Source: Candidatus Eisenbacteria bacterium (lineage in GTDB: Bacteria > Eisenbacteria > RBG-16-71-46 > CAIMUX01 > JAHJDP01). Taken from it: 64,000 bases of DNA. The DNA lies in contig JAHJDP010000077.1 of the NCBI GenBank assembly GCA_018831195.1, positions 124,001 to 188,000 on the forward strand, in the 5' to 3' direction. Under the pieces are notes generated by a model. The model had not been told where the DNA came from and did no database searches. It worked only from the letters and a program-made list of their open reading frames with translations. This document shows, piece after piece, positions 25,298 to 34,757 of the stretch. The position numbers and the translations under genes were made by a program. Every line of letters begins with the position of its first letter. The first letter of the stretch is position 1.

Positions 25298-25852
25298 ATG
25301 AATGAGATCACGAGAATACTGACGGCCCTCGAGCAGGGCGATCCCCGCGCCGCGGACGAGCTTCTACCCCTGGTCTACCAGGAGCTCCGCCGCCTGGCGG
25401 CCCAGAAACTGGCGCGCGAGACTCCGGGTCAGACGCTTCAAGCCACAGCTTTGGTGCATGAAGCCTATCTCCGCATCGTTGGATCGGGAGACCAGGATTG
25501 GAGCCACCGGGGACACTTCTTCGCCGCCGCGGCCGAGGCGATGCGCAGGATTCTCATTGAAGCCGCCCGCCGCAAGAAAAGCCTCAAACGCGGCGGTGAT
25601 CGCCGGAGAGTAGAACTCGACGATGCGACTCTCGCGATAGAAGGTCCGTCGGACGATATCCTCGCGTTGAATCAGGTTCTCGACAGGTTTACCGAGGTCG
25701 ATCCGGAGGCCGCGGAGCTGGTGAAGCTGCGCTACTTCGGGGGATTGACCCTCGAGCAGATCGCTCAGATCCGAGGTGTCACCCGGCGCACCGTTGTTAA
25801 TCATTGGGCCTATGCCCGTGCTTGGTTGCATCGGGAAATGACCAAAGAGTAG
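25298..25852 (+). CDS. ECF-type RNA polymerase sigma factor (Sig-70_X6 group)
   Basis: A 184-residue sigma factor. Region 2 carries 'ALEQGDPRAADELLPLVYQELRRLAAQKLARE' and 'ALVHEAYLRIVG', and region 4 carries 'LKLRYFGGLTLEQIAQIRGVTRRTVVNHWAYARAWLHREM'. This wording is typical of the ECF group that accompanies Ser/Thr kinases and large surface proteins. I place the start at ATG 25298 because family members begin 'MNEITRLL'; an upstream in-frame GTG at 25253 would add 15 non-family residues. No anti-sigma factor of the zinc-binding type follows. The gene order sigma factor - membrane protein - kinase suggests control by phosphorylation, as proposed for this ECF group. Confidence 0.9.
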   Translation: MNEITRILTALEQGDPRAADELLPLVYQELRRLAAQKLARETPGQTLQATALVHEAYLRIVGSGDQDWSHRGHFFAAAAEAMRRILIEAARRKKSLKRGGDRRRVELDDATLAIEGPSDDILALNQVLDRFTEVDPEAAELVKLRYFGGLTLEQIAQIRGVTRRTVVNHWAYARAWLHREMTKE

Positions 25853-25866
25853 AAAGTGAGGTGCTT

Positions 25867-26310
25867 ATGCTTGAAGCCTTTTCAACTCCCCACAACCGTA
25901 CCCTGACATTCGTTTTTCTGGCGATCTGTTGCGCTTCTGTCGTGGCTGCCGGCGTTGTTGGAATCAGCGATAATTTGCCGGGAATTCTCTTGGCCTTTGG
26001 TGGGGCCGCGGCCCTCATCCTCGCCTTCGTCCACCCCTGGCGTACGGCAAGGCAATTCAGACTCCTTCTGCTTGTATCGGTAATCAGTTTCGTGGTACTG
26101 GCCGTTCTGCACAATGTTTTCGAGGCTGTGGCGGGGATGACAGAAATTGTTGGCGCGATCAAGATCTTGCTGCAAGGACTCAGCATTGCGGCCTTTCTTC
26201 TCGCGGTTCTGGTCTGCCCTCCCGCGATCATGGTCAGCGCGGTAGGTTCGATTGTTATGGCCCCCCGGAACCATCGCCCGCCCGCACCGGATCGTAGTTC
26301 GGATGCCTAA
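25867..26310 (+). CDS. Four-helix integral membrane protein
   Basis: A 147-residue hydrophobic protein with about four membrane helices (residues ~15-35, 40-55, 65-85 and ~105-130) and short polar ends. The C-terminus (MAPRNHRPPAPDRSSDA) is Pro-rich and probably cytoplasmic. No family is recognised. It lies 14 bases after the sigma-factor gene, with AAGTGAGG before the ATG, so it is in the same operon. A role as membrane partner of the sigma factor or kinase is a guess from position only. Confidence 0.6.
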   Translation: MLEAFSTPHNRTLTFVFLAICCASVVAAGVVGISDNLPGILLAFGGAAALILAFVHPWRTARQFRLLLLVSVISFVVLAVLHNVFEAVAGMTEIVGAIKILLQGLSIAAFLLAVLVCPPAIMVSAVGSIVMAPRNHRPPAPDRSSDA

Positions 26311-26551
26311 CCCATTCTCAGGCACTCTGCGAATGGTGAGCGCCGCCGGTTTGCTCCCGGCCCTGGCCATGCCGGCGTGGGGCCAGGAGGCGAAGTCAGA
26401 GGCGCCCTTGGATTCCTCTGCAATGTCGGCGTGGGCTGGTACCGGCAAGTCTCCTCATACAGCGGTCCGGCCGATTCATTCTGGGGTGTACATTTCGGGA
26501 TCGGGATTTAGTCGTTCCCGAAACGGCCGGGAAATGCGCACTGATACATAG
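26303..26551 (+). CDS. Possible small exported peptide
   Basis: An 82-residue frame overlapping the end of the membrane protein. Residues ~8-30 (TLRMVSAAGLLPALAMPAWGQE) look like a signal peptide with an AWG-Q cleavage site, but the rest is low-complexity Ser/Ala/Arg and no family is recognised. The spacing between membrane protein and kinase would otherwise be about 270 bases without a gene. Weakly supported. Confidence 0.22.
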   Translation: MPNPFSGTLRMVSAAGLLPALAMPAWGQEAKSEAPLDSSAMSAWAGTGKSPHTAVRPIHSGVYISGSGFSRSRNGREMRTDT

Positions 26552-26578
26552 AGGCCCGTTTTTCAATAGGAACCGACC

Positions 26579-29488
26579 ATGAATCCTGAATCCAAAGACA
26601 TCAAGCAGATCTTCGCCGAAGCGCTGAAGTTGCAGACCGCCCCGGAGCGGGCGGCATACCTGAACGAATGTTGCGGAGAGGATGCCGCCCTGCGCGCGGA
26701 AGTTGAGTCACTGCTCAGTGCCCATGAAGATGCCGGCGACTTCCTCGACACCGCCGCCGTCGGCTTGGAGGCTCCCCTGTCGGACATTTTTCTGAACGAC
26801 GGCGCCGGCACAACCATCGGTCGCTACAAGCTGCTTCAAGTGATCGGTGAAGGCGGATTCGGTATTGTTTACATGGCCGAGCAGCAAGAGCCGATCCGGC
26901 GGCGCGTGGCCCTCAAGATCATCAAGCTTGGCATGGACACCAAACAGGTCATCGCGCGCTTTGAAGCCGAACGGCAGGCCCTGGCGCTGATGGATCATCC
27001 CAACATCGCCAAGGTGCTGGATGCCGGAGCGACCGAAACGGGCCGGCCTTATTTCGTGATGGAGCTGGTCAAAGGTATGCCCATCACTCAGTATTGCGAC
27101 GAGAATAAGCTGGACACCAAGCAGCGATTAAGATTGTTCCTCGACGTGTGCAACGCCGTCCAACACGCGCATCACAAGGGGATCATCCACCGCGACATCA
27201 AACCCTCCAACGTGATGATCACACTCCTTGACGGCACTCCGGTCCCAAAGGTCATTGATTTTGGGATTGCTAAAGCAATCCAGCAGCGCCTTACCGAGAA
27301 AACGCTTTTCACGGAGTACCAGCAGTTCATCGGCACACCGCAATATATGAGCCCCGAACAAGCCGCGATCAGCGGGTTGGATATAGACACTCGAACAGAT
27401 GTCTACTCGCTCGGTGTTCTTCTCTATGAGCTTCTCACCGGCACCACCCCCTGCGAGGTCAAGCGCCTCCGGGGCGCCGCCTATGACGAGATCCGCAGAA
27501 TCATCCGCGAAACCGACCTCCCCAAACCGTCCACACGATTGAGCACATTGGGTGATGATATCGGCGAGGTCGCTAAACAACGCCATGCTCAGCCGGGGCG
27601 GCTGCGCAAGATGGTCGCCGGCGATCTGGACTGGATCGCCATGAAGTCGCTCGAGAAGGATCGCACGCGTCGCTATGCAACGGCCAATGAACTGGCGGCT
27701 GATATCAGTCGCTATCTTGCCAATGAGATGATCTTGGCCGGTCCTCCGAGCATTGGCTATCGCCTCTTGAAGCGGGTCAGGCGGCATAAGACATTGTTTG
27801 CCACAGTGGCCGCGGTGGTGCTGCTGGCGGTCCTGTTCGGCGGCGTTTTCACACTGCAACAGCGGCAGAAGCTGGAGCGCTTAAGAGGTGTTGCCGAGAC
27901 CGGCTTGGCCGACGGGCGGCTGGCCATGGCAATGGGTGACTATGGCGCCGTTCAGCGCCGGCTGACCTCTGTGAAAGTGCAACTCGAAGACAGCGAGTCT
28001 CTCACAACCCGCTATCAATCGGAAGTGGACAGCCTTCTCGGCAAGGCGGAGTTGAAGCTTCGTTTTCGGCGCTTTCAGTCGTCTGTGGAAACAGCCCGGT
28101 ACGCGACCCAACCCCTGATGGGTTTGTTGCCTGAGTATTGGAGCTGGACCGATCAAGAACTGAATACCCGTCTGCTGAAAGCCCGCGATCGTTGCCGGGA
28201 GGCGCTTACAATTTTCGGCGTGATCGACAATCCGCAATGGCGGGACGAACTCGAGAAACTTCCTCTGGATCCGAATGAGGCGCGGTTCGTTCAGGATAAG
28301 GCGGCGGAATTGCTCTTTATGCTGGCCACCACCCAACATCGCATTGGAAAACTCAGCTTCGCTTGGAGCAGCACCGCCGGTGCGCAACGGGCTATCGGCT
28401 TTCTCAATCAGGTTGAAGCGCTGGCGCCGAATCTCCAGGCCCTTTACGAATACCGAAGCACTTATTGGGATGAGGTCGGCAACACCGAAAGGGCCGATGC
28501 GGATGCCGCGCGTGCCGAGGTAGTCAAACCCTCGACTTGGCTCGATCATTGGCTGCTGGCCAACAAATTCTGGCCGGATCAGCAACGGGCGATTGCGGAG
28601 CTGGAGAAGGCCATCGCTCTCAAGGTCGATGACTACTGGACCTGGTACGCCTGGGGACTGGCGTTCGAATGGGCCGAGGAGTTCGCCGAGCGACGGATCC
28701 ATCATGCGATGAGTATCTGCATCAACCTCAATCCACTGGAGGCGGCCGGATGGATCGGTCGCGGGGCGCATGGCATGCTTCCCGAACCGTCAGGCCGCGA
28801 GGCGGCCATCGCCGATCTCACCAGGGGCTTGGAACTGACCGACGACCCGGGCCTGCGAAGCTTTGCCCACTACTACCGGGGCGTCGCTCTATCCGCAATG
28901 GGTGACATGGATGGCGCCCTGCGGGATCTCTCCTCTGCGGTCGAAGCAAAATCGAATTTCCCCGGCTGTTTGGTCACCCGCGGTGAACTGTATCTGATGC
29001 TCGGCGACAAAAGCCGCGCGCAGGCGGATTTCCGGGAGGTCCTTGTTCGATTCCCCCGGCCGGCGAAGCCGAGCGAGTATATTTGGCGCATCCGGGCCCT
29101 TAAACATTTGGAAGAATGGGAAACGGTCATCGAGGAGTGCCATCTGCAGGCCGCGCATCCGGACAACATCTTTAACAATCAAACCAATGTTGCCTACGCC
29201 GATTACCGGTTGGGCCGGTACCAGGAAGCGGCCCAGATTCTCCAGAACGCGACGGGGGCCGCCGAGTCTTTTGTCTTGTCGATGGCGCTGTGGAAGATGG
29301 GCAGAAAAGAAGAAGCCCGCGCTTCGTATCGGAGGGGTGTGGACTGGATCGCCAGGAATGGGTCTGCAGTCCTGTCGGGCAGCCGCGTGTTGTGGTGCCG
29401 ACGGGTCGGTGCTTATGAATCCGAAGCGGCGGGACTCAGCGGGATCAGTGAGTCCCAGAGACCGGATTTGTTCATCCCAACGCAGTGA
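26579..29488 (+). CDS. Transmembrane Ser/Thr protein kinase with TPR sensor domain
   Basis: A 969-residue Hanks-type kinase. A ~75-residue N-terminal helical leader ('AEALKLQTAPERAAYLNECCGED') is typical of kinases linked to Sig-70_X6 sigma factors. The kinase domain spans ~82-385: glycine loop GEGGFG (90-95), Lys113, catalytic HRDIKPSN (204-211), DFG (227-229) and APE-like SPE (258-260). One membrane helix (406-424) leads to a long extracytoplasmic region of TPR-like repeats. All catalytic residues are present, so it should be active. It sits in an operon with the ECF sigma factor upstream and two TPR proteins downstream, which may be partners or ligand carriers. Confidence 0.93.
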   Translation: MNPESKDIKQIFAEALKLQTAPERAAYLNECCGEDAALRAEVESLLSAHEDAGDFLDTAAVGLEAPLSDIFLNDGAGTTIGRYKLLQVIGEGGFGIVYMAEQQEPIRRRVALKIIKLGMDTKQVIARFEAERQALALMDHPNIAKVLDAGATETGRPYFVMELVKGMPITQYCDENKLDTKQRLRLFLDVCNAVQHAHHKGIIHRDIKPSNVMITLLDGTPVPKVIDFGIAKAIQQRLTEKTLFTEYQQFIGTPQYMSPEQAAISGLDIDTRTDVYSLGVLLYELLTGTTPCEVKRLRGAAYDEIRRIIRETDLPKPSTRLSTLGDDIGEVAKQRHAQPGRLRKMVAGDLDWIAMKSLEKDRTRRYATANELAADISRYLANEMILAGPPSIGYRLLKRVRRHKTLFATVAAVVLLAVLFGGVFTLQQRQKLERLRGVAETGLADGRLAMAMGDYGAVQRRLTSVKVQLEDSESLTTRYQSEVDSLLGKAELKLRFRRFQSSVETARYATQPLMGLLPEYWSWTDQELNTRLLKARDRCREALTIFGVIDNPQWRDELEKLPLDPNEARFVQDKAAELLFMLATTQHRIGKLSFAWSSTAGAQRAIGFLNQVEALAPNLQALYEYRSTYWDEVGNTERADADAARAEVVKPSTWLDHWLLANKFWPDQQRAIAELEKAIALKVDDYWTWYAWGLAFEWAEEFAERRIHHAMSICINLNPLEAAGWIGRGAHGMLPEPSGREAAIADLTRGLELTDDPGLRSFAHYYRGVALSAMGDMDGALRDLSSAVEAKSNFPGCLVTRGELYLMLGDKSRAQADFREVLVRFPRPAKPSEYIWRIRALKHLEEWETVIEECHLQAAHPDNIFNNQTNVAYADYRLGRYQEAAQILQNATGAAESFVLSMALWKMGRKEEARASYRRGVDWIARNGSAVLSGSRVLWCRRVGAYESEAAGLSGISESQRPDLFIPTQ

Positions 29489-29514
29489 CAGAACCATTGC
29501 GAAGGAGGCGGATG

Positions 29515-30615
29515 ATGATATTGAAAATAATGAGCAAACTGGTCGGGGCCCTTGTTTGCGCAGCCTGCCTGTTCTTATCCGTATCCTGCGCACCAACCAC
29601 CGAGCGCGGACCGGCCGAAGTGGCCTACGAATTGAGGATAAACGGCAAACTCGATGAAGCAAAACAGGTTCTCGAGGATGCGCTGTCGCAAGATCCCGGC
29701 TATGCGGACGGCCACTATGAGCTCGCCAGAGTTAAATCCCACATGGCGTTCGGAGATCCGCGGCAGACTGAGAATCTATTGACCGAGGCGCTGCAGTCGA
29801 TTAACCGGGCGGTCGCGCTGGACTCCAGCAGCGTAATTTATACATTCTTTGCAGGACATGTTCATTTCGTACGCGCTTTTTTTGCGATGCACATGGGCGA
29901 AGCCGATGCGGCCGAAAGAGCCGCCCGCAGCTGCGATTCCTTTACCGCCGCGCTGCGATTGGACCCTGACTATCGCGAGGCGATGCTGTATCTCGTCGAA
30001 CTCTATGGAGTTTTACCGGTAGAGATGGGCGGCGACAGGTCCAAAGCTGAGGTCTACAGGACCGAGCTGGCCGCGAAGGATGAAATTTATGGCATGAAGG
30101 CTCGATCGATTCTCAGCGAGGTTGGCGTCGCGGATTGGAAGGAACTCTACGAAAAACATCCCGGCAACACCGATGTTCTCGAGGAGCTGGGAAAGGCCTA
30201 CCTGCGTAAAGGCAATGTGGCCGAAGCAGACAAGTTCTTTGAGGAAGCCGTCGCGATCGATTCGAGCCAGGTGATCCTCTTCTTGGATCTTGGCAGGTAT
30301 CATTTCGGATCCGCCCTGGAAATCATGGAGTCCGAAGAGCAGGAAACACTACAAAGGCACTGGGCGGCTGCCGAATCCGCCATACTCAGATACCTTGAAT
30401 CGGAACATCCGGCTCCTATGAAGGCCTATGCGCTCAGGATGCTCTCGAAGGTGAAGCATGGAACCGGTGACAAGGGAGAGGGCGACAACCTCAAGGCCGA
30501 GGCCAAGGCATTGGATCCTTTCCATTCGAGAGCGACCGGGAATCCGCCGGCAGTACTGTTCACGCCTCCGGGAATGATTGAACACGACCACCGGTATCTG
30601 ATGAGGCCGTTCTAA
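29515..30615 (+). CDS. TPR-repeat exported protein, probable lipoprotein (paralogue A)
   Basis: A ~366-residue protein with an N-terminal export signal ending at Cys (LFLSVSC), a near-fit lipobox. About six TPR units follow ('LDEAKQVLEDALSQDPGYADGHYELARV', 'VLEELGKAYLRKGNVAEADKFFEEAVAID'). The C-terminal 'FTPPGMIEHDHRYLMRPF' is shared with the next gene. AAGGAGG lies 6 bases before the ATG at 29515 (ATG 29512 is possible). It begins 26 bases after the kinase gene. The ordered pairing with the kinase and its TPR sensor domain suggests a periplasmic partner; this is inference. Confidence 0.75.
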   Translation: MILKIMSKLVGALVCAACLFLSVSCAPTTERGPAEVAYELRINGKLDEAKQVLEDALSQDPGYADGHYELARVKSHMAFGDPRQTENLLTEALQSINRAVALDSSSVIYTFFAGHVHFVRAFFAMHMGEADAAERAARSCDSFTAALRLDPDYREAMLYLVELYGVLPVEMGGDRSKAEVYRTELAAKDEIYGMKARSILSEVGVADWKELYEKHPGNTDVLEELGKAYLRKGNVAEADKFFEEAVAIDSSQVILFLDLGRYHFGSALEIMESEEQETLQRHWAAAESAILRYLESEHPAPMKAYALRMLSKVKHGTGDKGEGDNLKAEAKALDPFHSRATGNPPAVLFTPPGMIEHDHRYLMRPF

Positions 30616-30690
30616 TCTCACACCGGCTCGGGGAACGACTTAGTTACACATACACCAGGTTGCAAATAAAATCGGGAAGGAGAGAGGATC

Positions 30691-31800
30691 ATGACACAGC
30701 GATTGAGCAGAAGACGAGCGGGCACACTCCTTTGGGCCGTCTTGGCGCTTGTAGTGATAATGTCGGTTGATGCCTTAGGATCGAATCCGGTTGGAGTGGC
30801 TGAATCGGCGTACGAGTTAAGAATGAACGGCAAGCTCGATGAAGCGAAAAAGATACTCGATGACGCCGTCGCCGCAAACCCCGGCTACGCAGCGGGTCAC
30901 TTCGAGCTTGCGAGGGTGAAGCTTCACATGGCGCTGGGAAATCCACGAGAGATCGCCGCTCTCTTAGCGGAGGCCCAGCAATCGATTGACCGGGCTATAG
31001 AGATTGATCCTGACAATGTGATCTATTCGTACTTCGCGGGAAAAGTGGCTTTCGCTCGGGCTTATATGGCCATGGCGATGGAAGAACCGGATGCAAAAAT
31101 CAAGGCCGCGCGCTGTTGTGAAGCCTTCGAAACCGCCGTACGGCTGAAGCCGGATTATTACGAAGCGATGCTGCACCTCGTTGAACTCTACGGAGACCCG
31201 CCGGAGGGGTTTGGAGGCGATAGATCCAAAGCCGAAGCTTATCAATCCAAACTGGCCAAGAAGGACGAAATCTTTGGAGTAAAGGCCCGTTCGGTGCTTG
31301 AAAATGTGAGCGTCGCAGACTGGACCTCATTGCGCGACAAATATCCCGGCAACACCGACATCATTGAAGAGTTGGGAAAGGCTTATCTGCGTGAGAATAA
31401 TTTGGTCGAGGCCGGCAAGTGCTTCGAAGAGGCCGTCAAAATTGATCCCCGAGAAGCCATCCTCTTCATGGATTTGGGACGGTACCATATCTTCAATGTT
31501 ATACAGGCCATGGAGTCGGAGGATAAGAAATCGGTGGAGACGGATCTGGCGGCCGCCGAGAAGGCGATCCAGCGCTATCTCGAATTCGAACATCCCGCAC
31601 CGATAAGAGCCTACGCGCTCGAGATGCTCGCGAAGGTGAAACGCGGAAGGGGCGAACAGGACAAAGTGGATAAGCTGAGGAAAGAGGCGCAGGCCTTGGA
31701 TCCGTATTACTCGAAGGCGACCGGTTGCCCGCCGCTGGCGCTATTCACACCGCCGGAGACGATTTTTCAAGACCACCGGTATCTGGCGAGGCCGTTCTAG
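30691..31800 (+). CDS. TPR-repeat exported protein (paralogue B)
   Basis: A 369-residue paralogue of the preceding gene along its whole length: 'AYELRMNGKLDEAKKILDDAVAANPGYAAGHFELARV' and 'NTDIIEELGKAYLRENN', ending 'FTPPETIFQDHRYLARPF'. The export signal (residues ~1-30, ending VDALGS) lacks the cysteine of the first copy, so this one should be soluble in the periplasm while its sister is membrane-anchored. A recognisable ribosome site (GGAAGGAGAG) precedes the ATG. It is a tandem duplication with diverged localisation, closing the sigma factor-kinase operon; a terminator follows. Confidence 0.75.
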   Translation: MTQRLSRRRAGTLLWAVLALVVIMSVDALGSNPVGVAESAYELRMNGKLDEAKKILDDAVAANPGYAAGHFELARVKLHMALGNPREIAALLAEAQQSIDRAIEIDPDNVIYSYFAGKVAFARAYMAMAMEEPDAKIKAARCCEAFETAVRLKPDYYEAMLHLVELYGDPPEGFGGDRSKAEAYQSKLAKKDEIFGVKARSVLENVSVADWTSLRDKYPGNTDIIEELGKAYLRENNLVEAGKCFEEAVKIDPREAILFMDLGRYHIFNVIQAMESEDKKSVETDLAAAEKAIQRYLEFEHPAPIRAYALEMLAKVKRGRGEQDKVDKLRKEAQALDPYYSKATGCPPLALFTPPETIFQDHRYLARPF

Positions 31801-31823
31801 AGCAGGGAACGGCGAGTCACAGG

Positions 31824-31852
31824 AAGGGCGGGCCCGAAAGCCCGCCCTTTAT
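31824..31852 (+). terminator. Rho-independent terminator of the kinase/TPR operon
   Basis: AAGGGCGGGC (31824-31833), loop CCGAAA, GCCCGCCCTT (31840-31849), then TAT. A perfect 10-bp GC-rich stem 23 bases after the last stop codon. Confidence 0.8.
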
Positions 31853-31899
31853 GTCCAAGAATCAAACCCACCGTTTCCGGTGGCGATTCCATTTTCGGA

Positions 31900-32664
31900 T
31901 TACCGATAGGTGCTCTTTATGGTCCCCCAGGTGGAGGATTCGGCCGGCGTCGGCTGGCCGCCACCGCAGAGCCATTCAACAACGTTGATCACATACTGGT
32001 TCGAACCGGGATCGGCCGAGTTCGCACTGAGATTCGACGTGTCGAGGAACACCTTGCCGTTGCTGTACAGACCGCCGGCGCAGTGGACATCAGTAGCGCA
32101 GGTGCCGGTGCCCTGGGCGATCAGGGTATAGCCGGCTCCAAGATTCGTCGTGTAGATGGTATCGAAGCGCCCCGGCAAATCCACGGCATTGAGACCGTCC
32201 ATCGTGGGATGTCCGGGCTCGACGATCGCATTTGCGTCCCAGGGCATACAAAATCCAACAGCCGTGATGTAAAGCCCAAACCCCGTTGGGGCATAGTCCA
32301 ATGCTCCCGTCGCAGCGCCCGGCTGGTGAATGTACAACCCGCCGCCTCCGCCGACGTAGGCTTCTAGATCGGCCTGATAGGAAGCGATGAACCCAGGACC
32401 AACAAGGGGAATGACAACGACATCATAGCTCGAGATGTTCGCAAAGCTCAGGTTTGAGCCCACGGTTACGCTGTAACCAAGACCCGTGAAGCGAATCACC
32501 TCATTCAACGGATCATTATAGAAATAAACTGTGCATTCTCTGTTGGCGTGATTGTCTTCGAAGTTGACCCAAACATCGGGATCATATCCGGTATGGTCCG
32601 GTTCGGCGACAGCCACACCGGTCAGCACTAGAATACACAGGAAACCGAGAACCAAGTGTCTCAT
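31900..32664 (-). CDS. Secreted GATase-like (ThuA-type fold) protein with WG-x-IK C-terminal motif
   Basis: A 254-residue exported protein. The signal peptide is residues ~1-20 (cleavage after GVAVA). The middle resembles the Rossmann-like class I glutamine-amidotransferase/ThuA fold: 'YDVVVIPLVGPGFIASYQADLEAYVGGGGGLYIHQ' is the nucleophile-elbow region but lacks a Cys, so catalysis is doubtful. The C-terminus TPAESSTWGTIKSTYR resembles the end of the unrelated protein at 38643-39365 and may be a sorting signal. GGAGGA precedes the ATG at 32664; the frame is open upstream without an initiation site. Confidence 0.65.
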   Translation of the reverse strand: MRHLVLGFLCILVLTGVAVAEPDHTGYDPDVWVNFEDNHANRECTVYFYNDPLNEVIRFTGLGYSVTVGSNLSFANISSYDVVVIPLVGPGFIASYQADLEAYVGGGGGLYIHQPGAATGALDYAPTGFGLYITAVGFCMPWDANAIVEPGHPTMDGLNAVDLPGRFDTIYTTNLGAGYTLIAQGTGTCATDVHCAGGLYSNGKVFLDTSNLSANSADPGSNQYVINVVEWLCGGGQPTPAESSTWGTIKSTYR

Positions 32665-32943
32665 TTGATTCCTCCAAAGGTGCATGCATACGTTCGTATT
32701 AAACAACCGGTTGCGCCCCCGGGACAAACAGCACCATGGCCAATGGCTCCCGGAGACAGAAGGCATTATAGGGTATGCGGGATCGAAAGTAAAGCGCGAA
32801 TCCCGGCCCCGGCCTGCGCGTCTGATTTATCAAGTTCAGCATGCCGGCGACGACGACGCCGGCCGACGCATGCCGCGCAGAGTAGATGCCCGATGGAATT
32901 TTAAATCTCAATGTGACCCCGGAATCGGTTTACTCGTTCTCGA

Positions 32944-34566
32944 TCAACGAAGTACGACGACCTTTGCCATACCCACCTGGTTTCCGGCCTTCAGACGGAT
33001 GAGATAAACGCCCGATGCGACAGGGCGGCCCTGCCCATCCATACCGTTCCAGGAGACCCTGCGCCATCCGGGGGACTCCACCCGGTCCGCCAGAGCGCAT
33101 ACCTCTCTCCCCCTCAGATCGTACACGCCCAGCAAGACGCGACCGTCGGCGGGCATCTGAAACCAGACTTCCGTTTGGCCCTGGAGGGGATTCGGTGAGC
33201 ATGCCAGCGCGACGCGGCAGGGATAGCGGATATCATCCCCTTCATCGACATCCGCCGCCATCACCAGGAGTTCCTCGTACGTCGCATCGCTGATCGGAAA
33301 ATTGAGGTCGCGGAACTCGTCGCGCAGATCGGTATCGAACGCGAACGATTCAGCCGTGACCATGAGGGTCGCCCGGAAAGTGTCGGCCTCGGCCGTGTCG
33401 TTCTGCTGATCGTACCTTTGTTGAAGGTCTTCATTAAAGACGGAGAGAAGCCGTGTCATCCGTCCGGCGGGTCCGGCATAACCCTCACCCGCCCCTTCCG
33501 CATGGGCGCAAAATTTGTAAGCCAGCGTCATAAACGTATCGAAGGTTTCATCCTCCGGCGTCACCGGGTCATTCCACGACGCGAAGTTCATGCCTTCGGA
33601 GATGTACCGTTCGTAGGCGTTCCTGACAACTCCAATCGTCTGGATGGCGTTCTGTTGGATGTCGAAGATGAGATCATCGCTCAATCCGTACGCCTCACCC
33701 TGGTTTATCATTTCATAGGCCGTTGCATGCTGGAAGATCTGCGCCATCGTCTCGGAATAAATGGCGTTTGCACATCCGTCGATCTTCCCGCCGTAATAGA
33801 AGCCTGCGGGGAAATTGAGGGTTACGTTGTGTCCCATCTCATGCATAAAGGATGACCACTGCACGGTTCCCTGGAAGGCGTAATCGGCGGCAGCGAAGCT
33901 GACGGGACTTGTGTACCAGAGCGAATACATCCCCGGGAAATCCGCATCCCTTAAGACGACCTGCCGGAAGCCGCCGTCAATCTGGAACAGGTCATCGTTC
34001 ACCATCCCTTTTTGCATGAACGCCGTGACGGAGAGAAGATACTCTACAGCTGATCTGGAGATGACGGTGAAAAACTCGTCACCAAAAAAAACGAGATCGT
34101 CGGGGATGCCGTAACCGGGCATTCGGCTGGTCAGTTCCACGAGGGAATCGGGAACAGAGACGGCGACCTCTTCAGGGATCGGAAGTGGATCAATTTCCGG
34201 CGGGACAAACCGGATGAGAACCTGCGTCGAATCGGTTTCATCGCCGTCATAGTGAGCGGTTATCGTGAGGATATAGTTTCTTGAAATATCAGCGTAGGTG
34301 TGGTCCTGGGGGAACCAACCGTCGTTAACCTGATTATCGCCCCAGTTCCATGTGAACGGAATCGAAGGGCCCTGGCTGTCGCAGCCGTTCACCAGCACGT
34401 AGCCCGTCGTCTCGTTCATCTCGACGATCCACGCATTTAACGTCGGCAAACCGCCTGACAGGTACCGCTCGAATGTGAAATCTCGTTGCCCCGCCATTGC
34501 CGGCACGGTCCAAAGGTGCGCCAGCATCGACAATATCATCGCAGATTGTACAATTCTTGTGGCCAT
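32944..34566 (-). CDS. Secreted zinc metallopeptidase with PKD-like and FlgD-like domains
   Basis: A 540-residue exported protein. The signal peptide spans residues ~1-26. An Ig/PKD-like domain (~27-122: 'PFTWNWGDNQVNDGWFPQDHTYADISRNYILTITA') precedes the catalytic part. The zinc motif HEMGH (242-246) is set in 'SSFMHEMGHNVTLNFPAG', and 'NAIYSETMAQIFQHATAYEM' may supply the third ligand. The C-terminal ~85 residues are a FlgD-like Ig domain ('LLGVYDLRGREVCAL', 'WNGMDGQGRPVASGVYLIRL') ending KVVVLR. GGAGGG precedes the ATG at 34566. A surface-attached protease is likely. It is separated from the neighbouring minus-strand genes by 190-280 bp, so it probably has its own promoter. Confidence 0.8.
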   Translation of the reverse strand: MATRIVQSAMILSMLAHLWTVPAMAGQRDFTFERYLSGGLPTLNAWIVEMNETTGYVLVNGCDSQGPSIPFTWNWGDNQVNDGWFPQDHTYADISRNYILTITAHYDGDETDSTQVLIRFVPPEIDPLPIPEEVAVSVPDSLVELTSRMPGYGIPDDLVFFGDEFFTVISRSAVEYLLSVTAFMQKGMVNDDLFQIDGGFRQVVLRDADFPGMYSLWYTSPVSFAAADYAFQGTVQWSSFMHEMGHNVTLNFPAGFYYGGKIDGCANAIYSETMAQIFQHATAYEMINQGEAYGLSDDLIFDIQQNAIQTIGVVRNAYERYISEGMNFASWNDPVTPEDETFDTFMTLAYKFCAHAEGAGEGYAGPAGRMTRLLSVFNEDLQQRYDQQNDTAEADTFRATLMVTAESFAFDTDLRDEFRDLNFPISDATYEELLVMAADVDEGDDIRYPCRVALACSPNPLQGQTEVWFQMPADGRVLLGVYDLRGREVCALADRVESPGWRRVSWNGMDGQGRPVASGVYLIRLKAGNQVGMAKVVVLR

Positions 34567-34757
34567 AATCCACCCTCCATGCAAAGCGGCTCATCCAAAC
34601 GCCGCAACACATAAAGTCCAGCCATTCGACTCGAAACCCGCCTGCGCCCTGCAATGGCATCGCAAGCTGATGCGCCCGGCCTCGGCAGAAATATTATAGG
34701 AGCGGCGACGACCAAACGACAAGGGTCGCCTTCTCCGCTGTCCTTCTTCCGCCTCCT

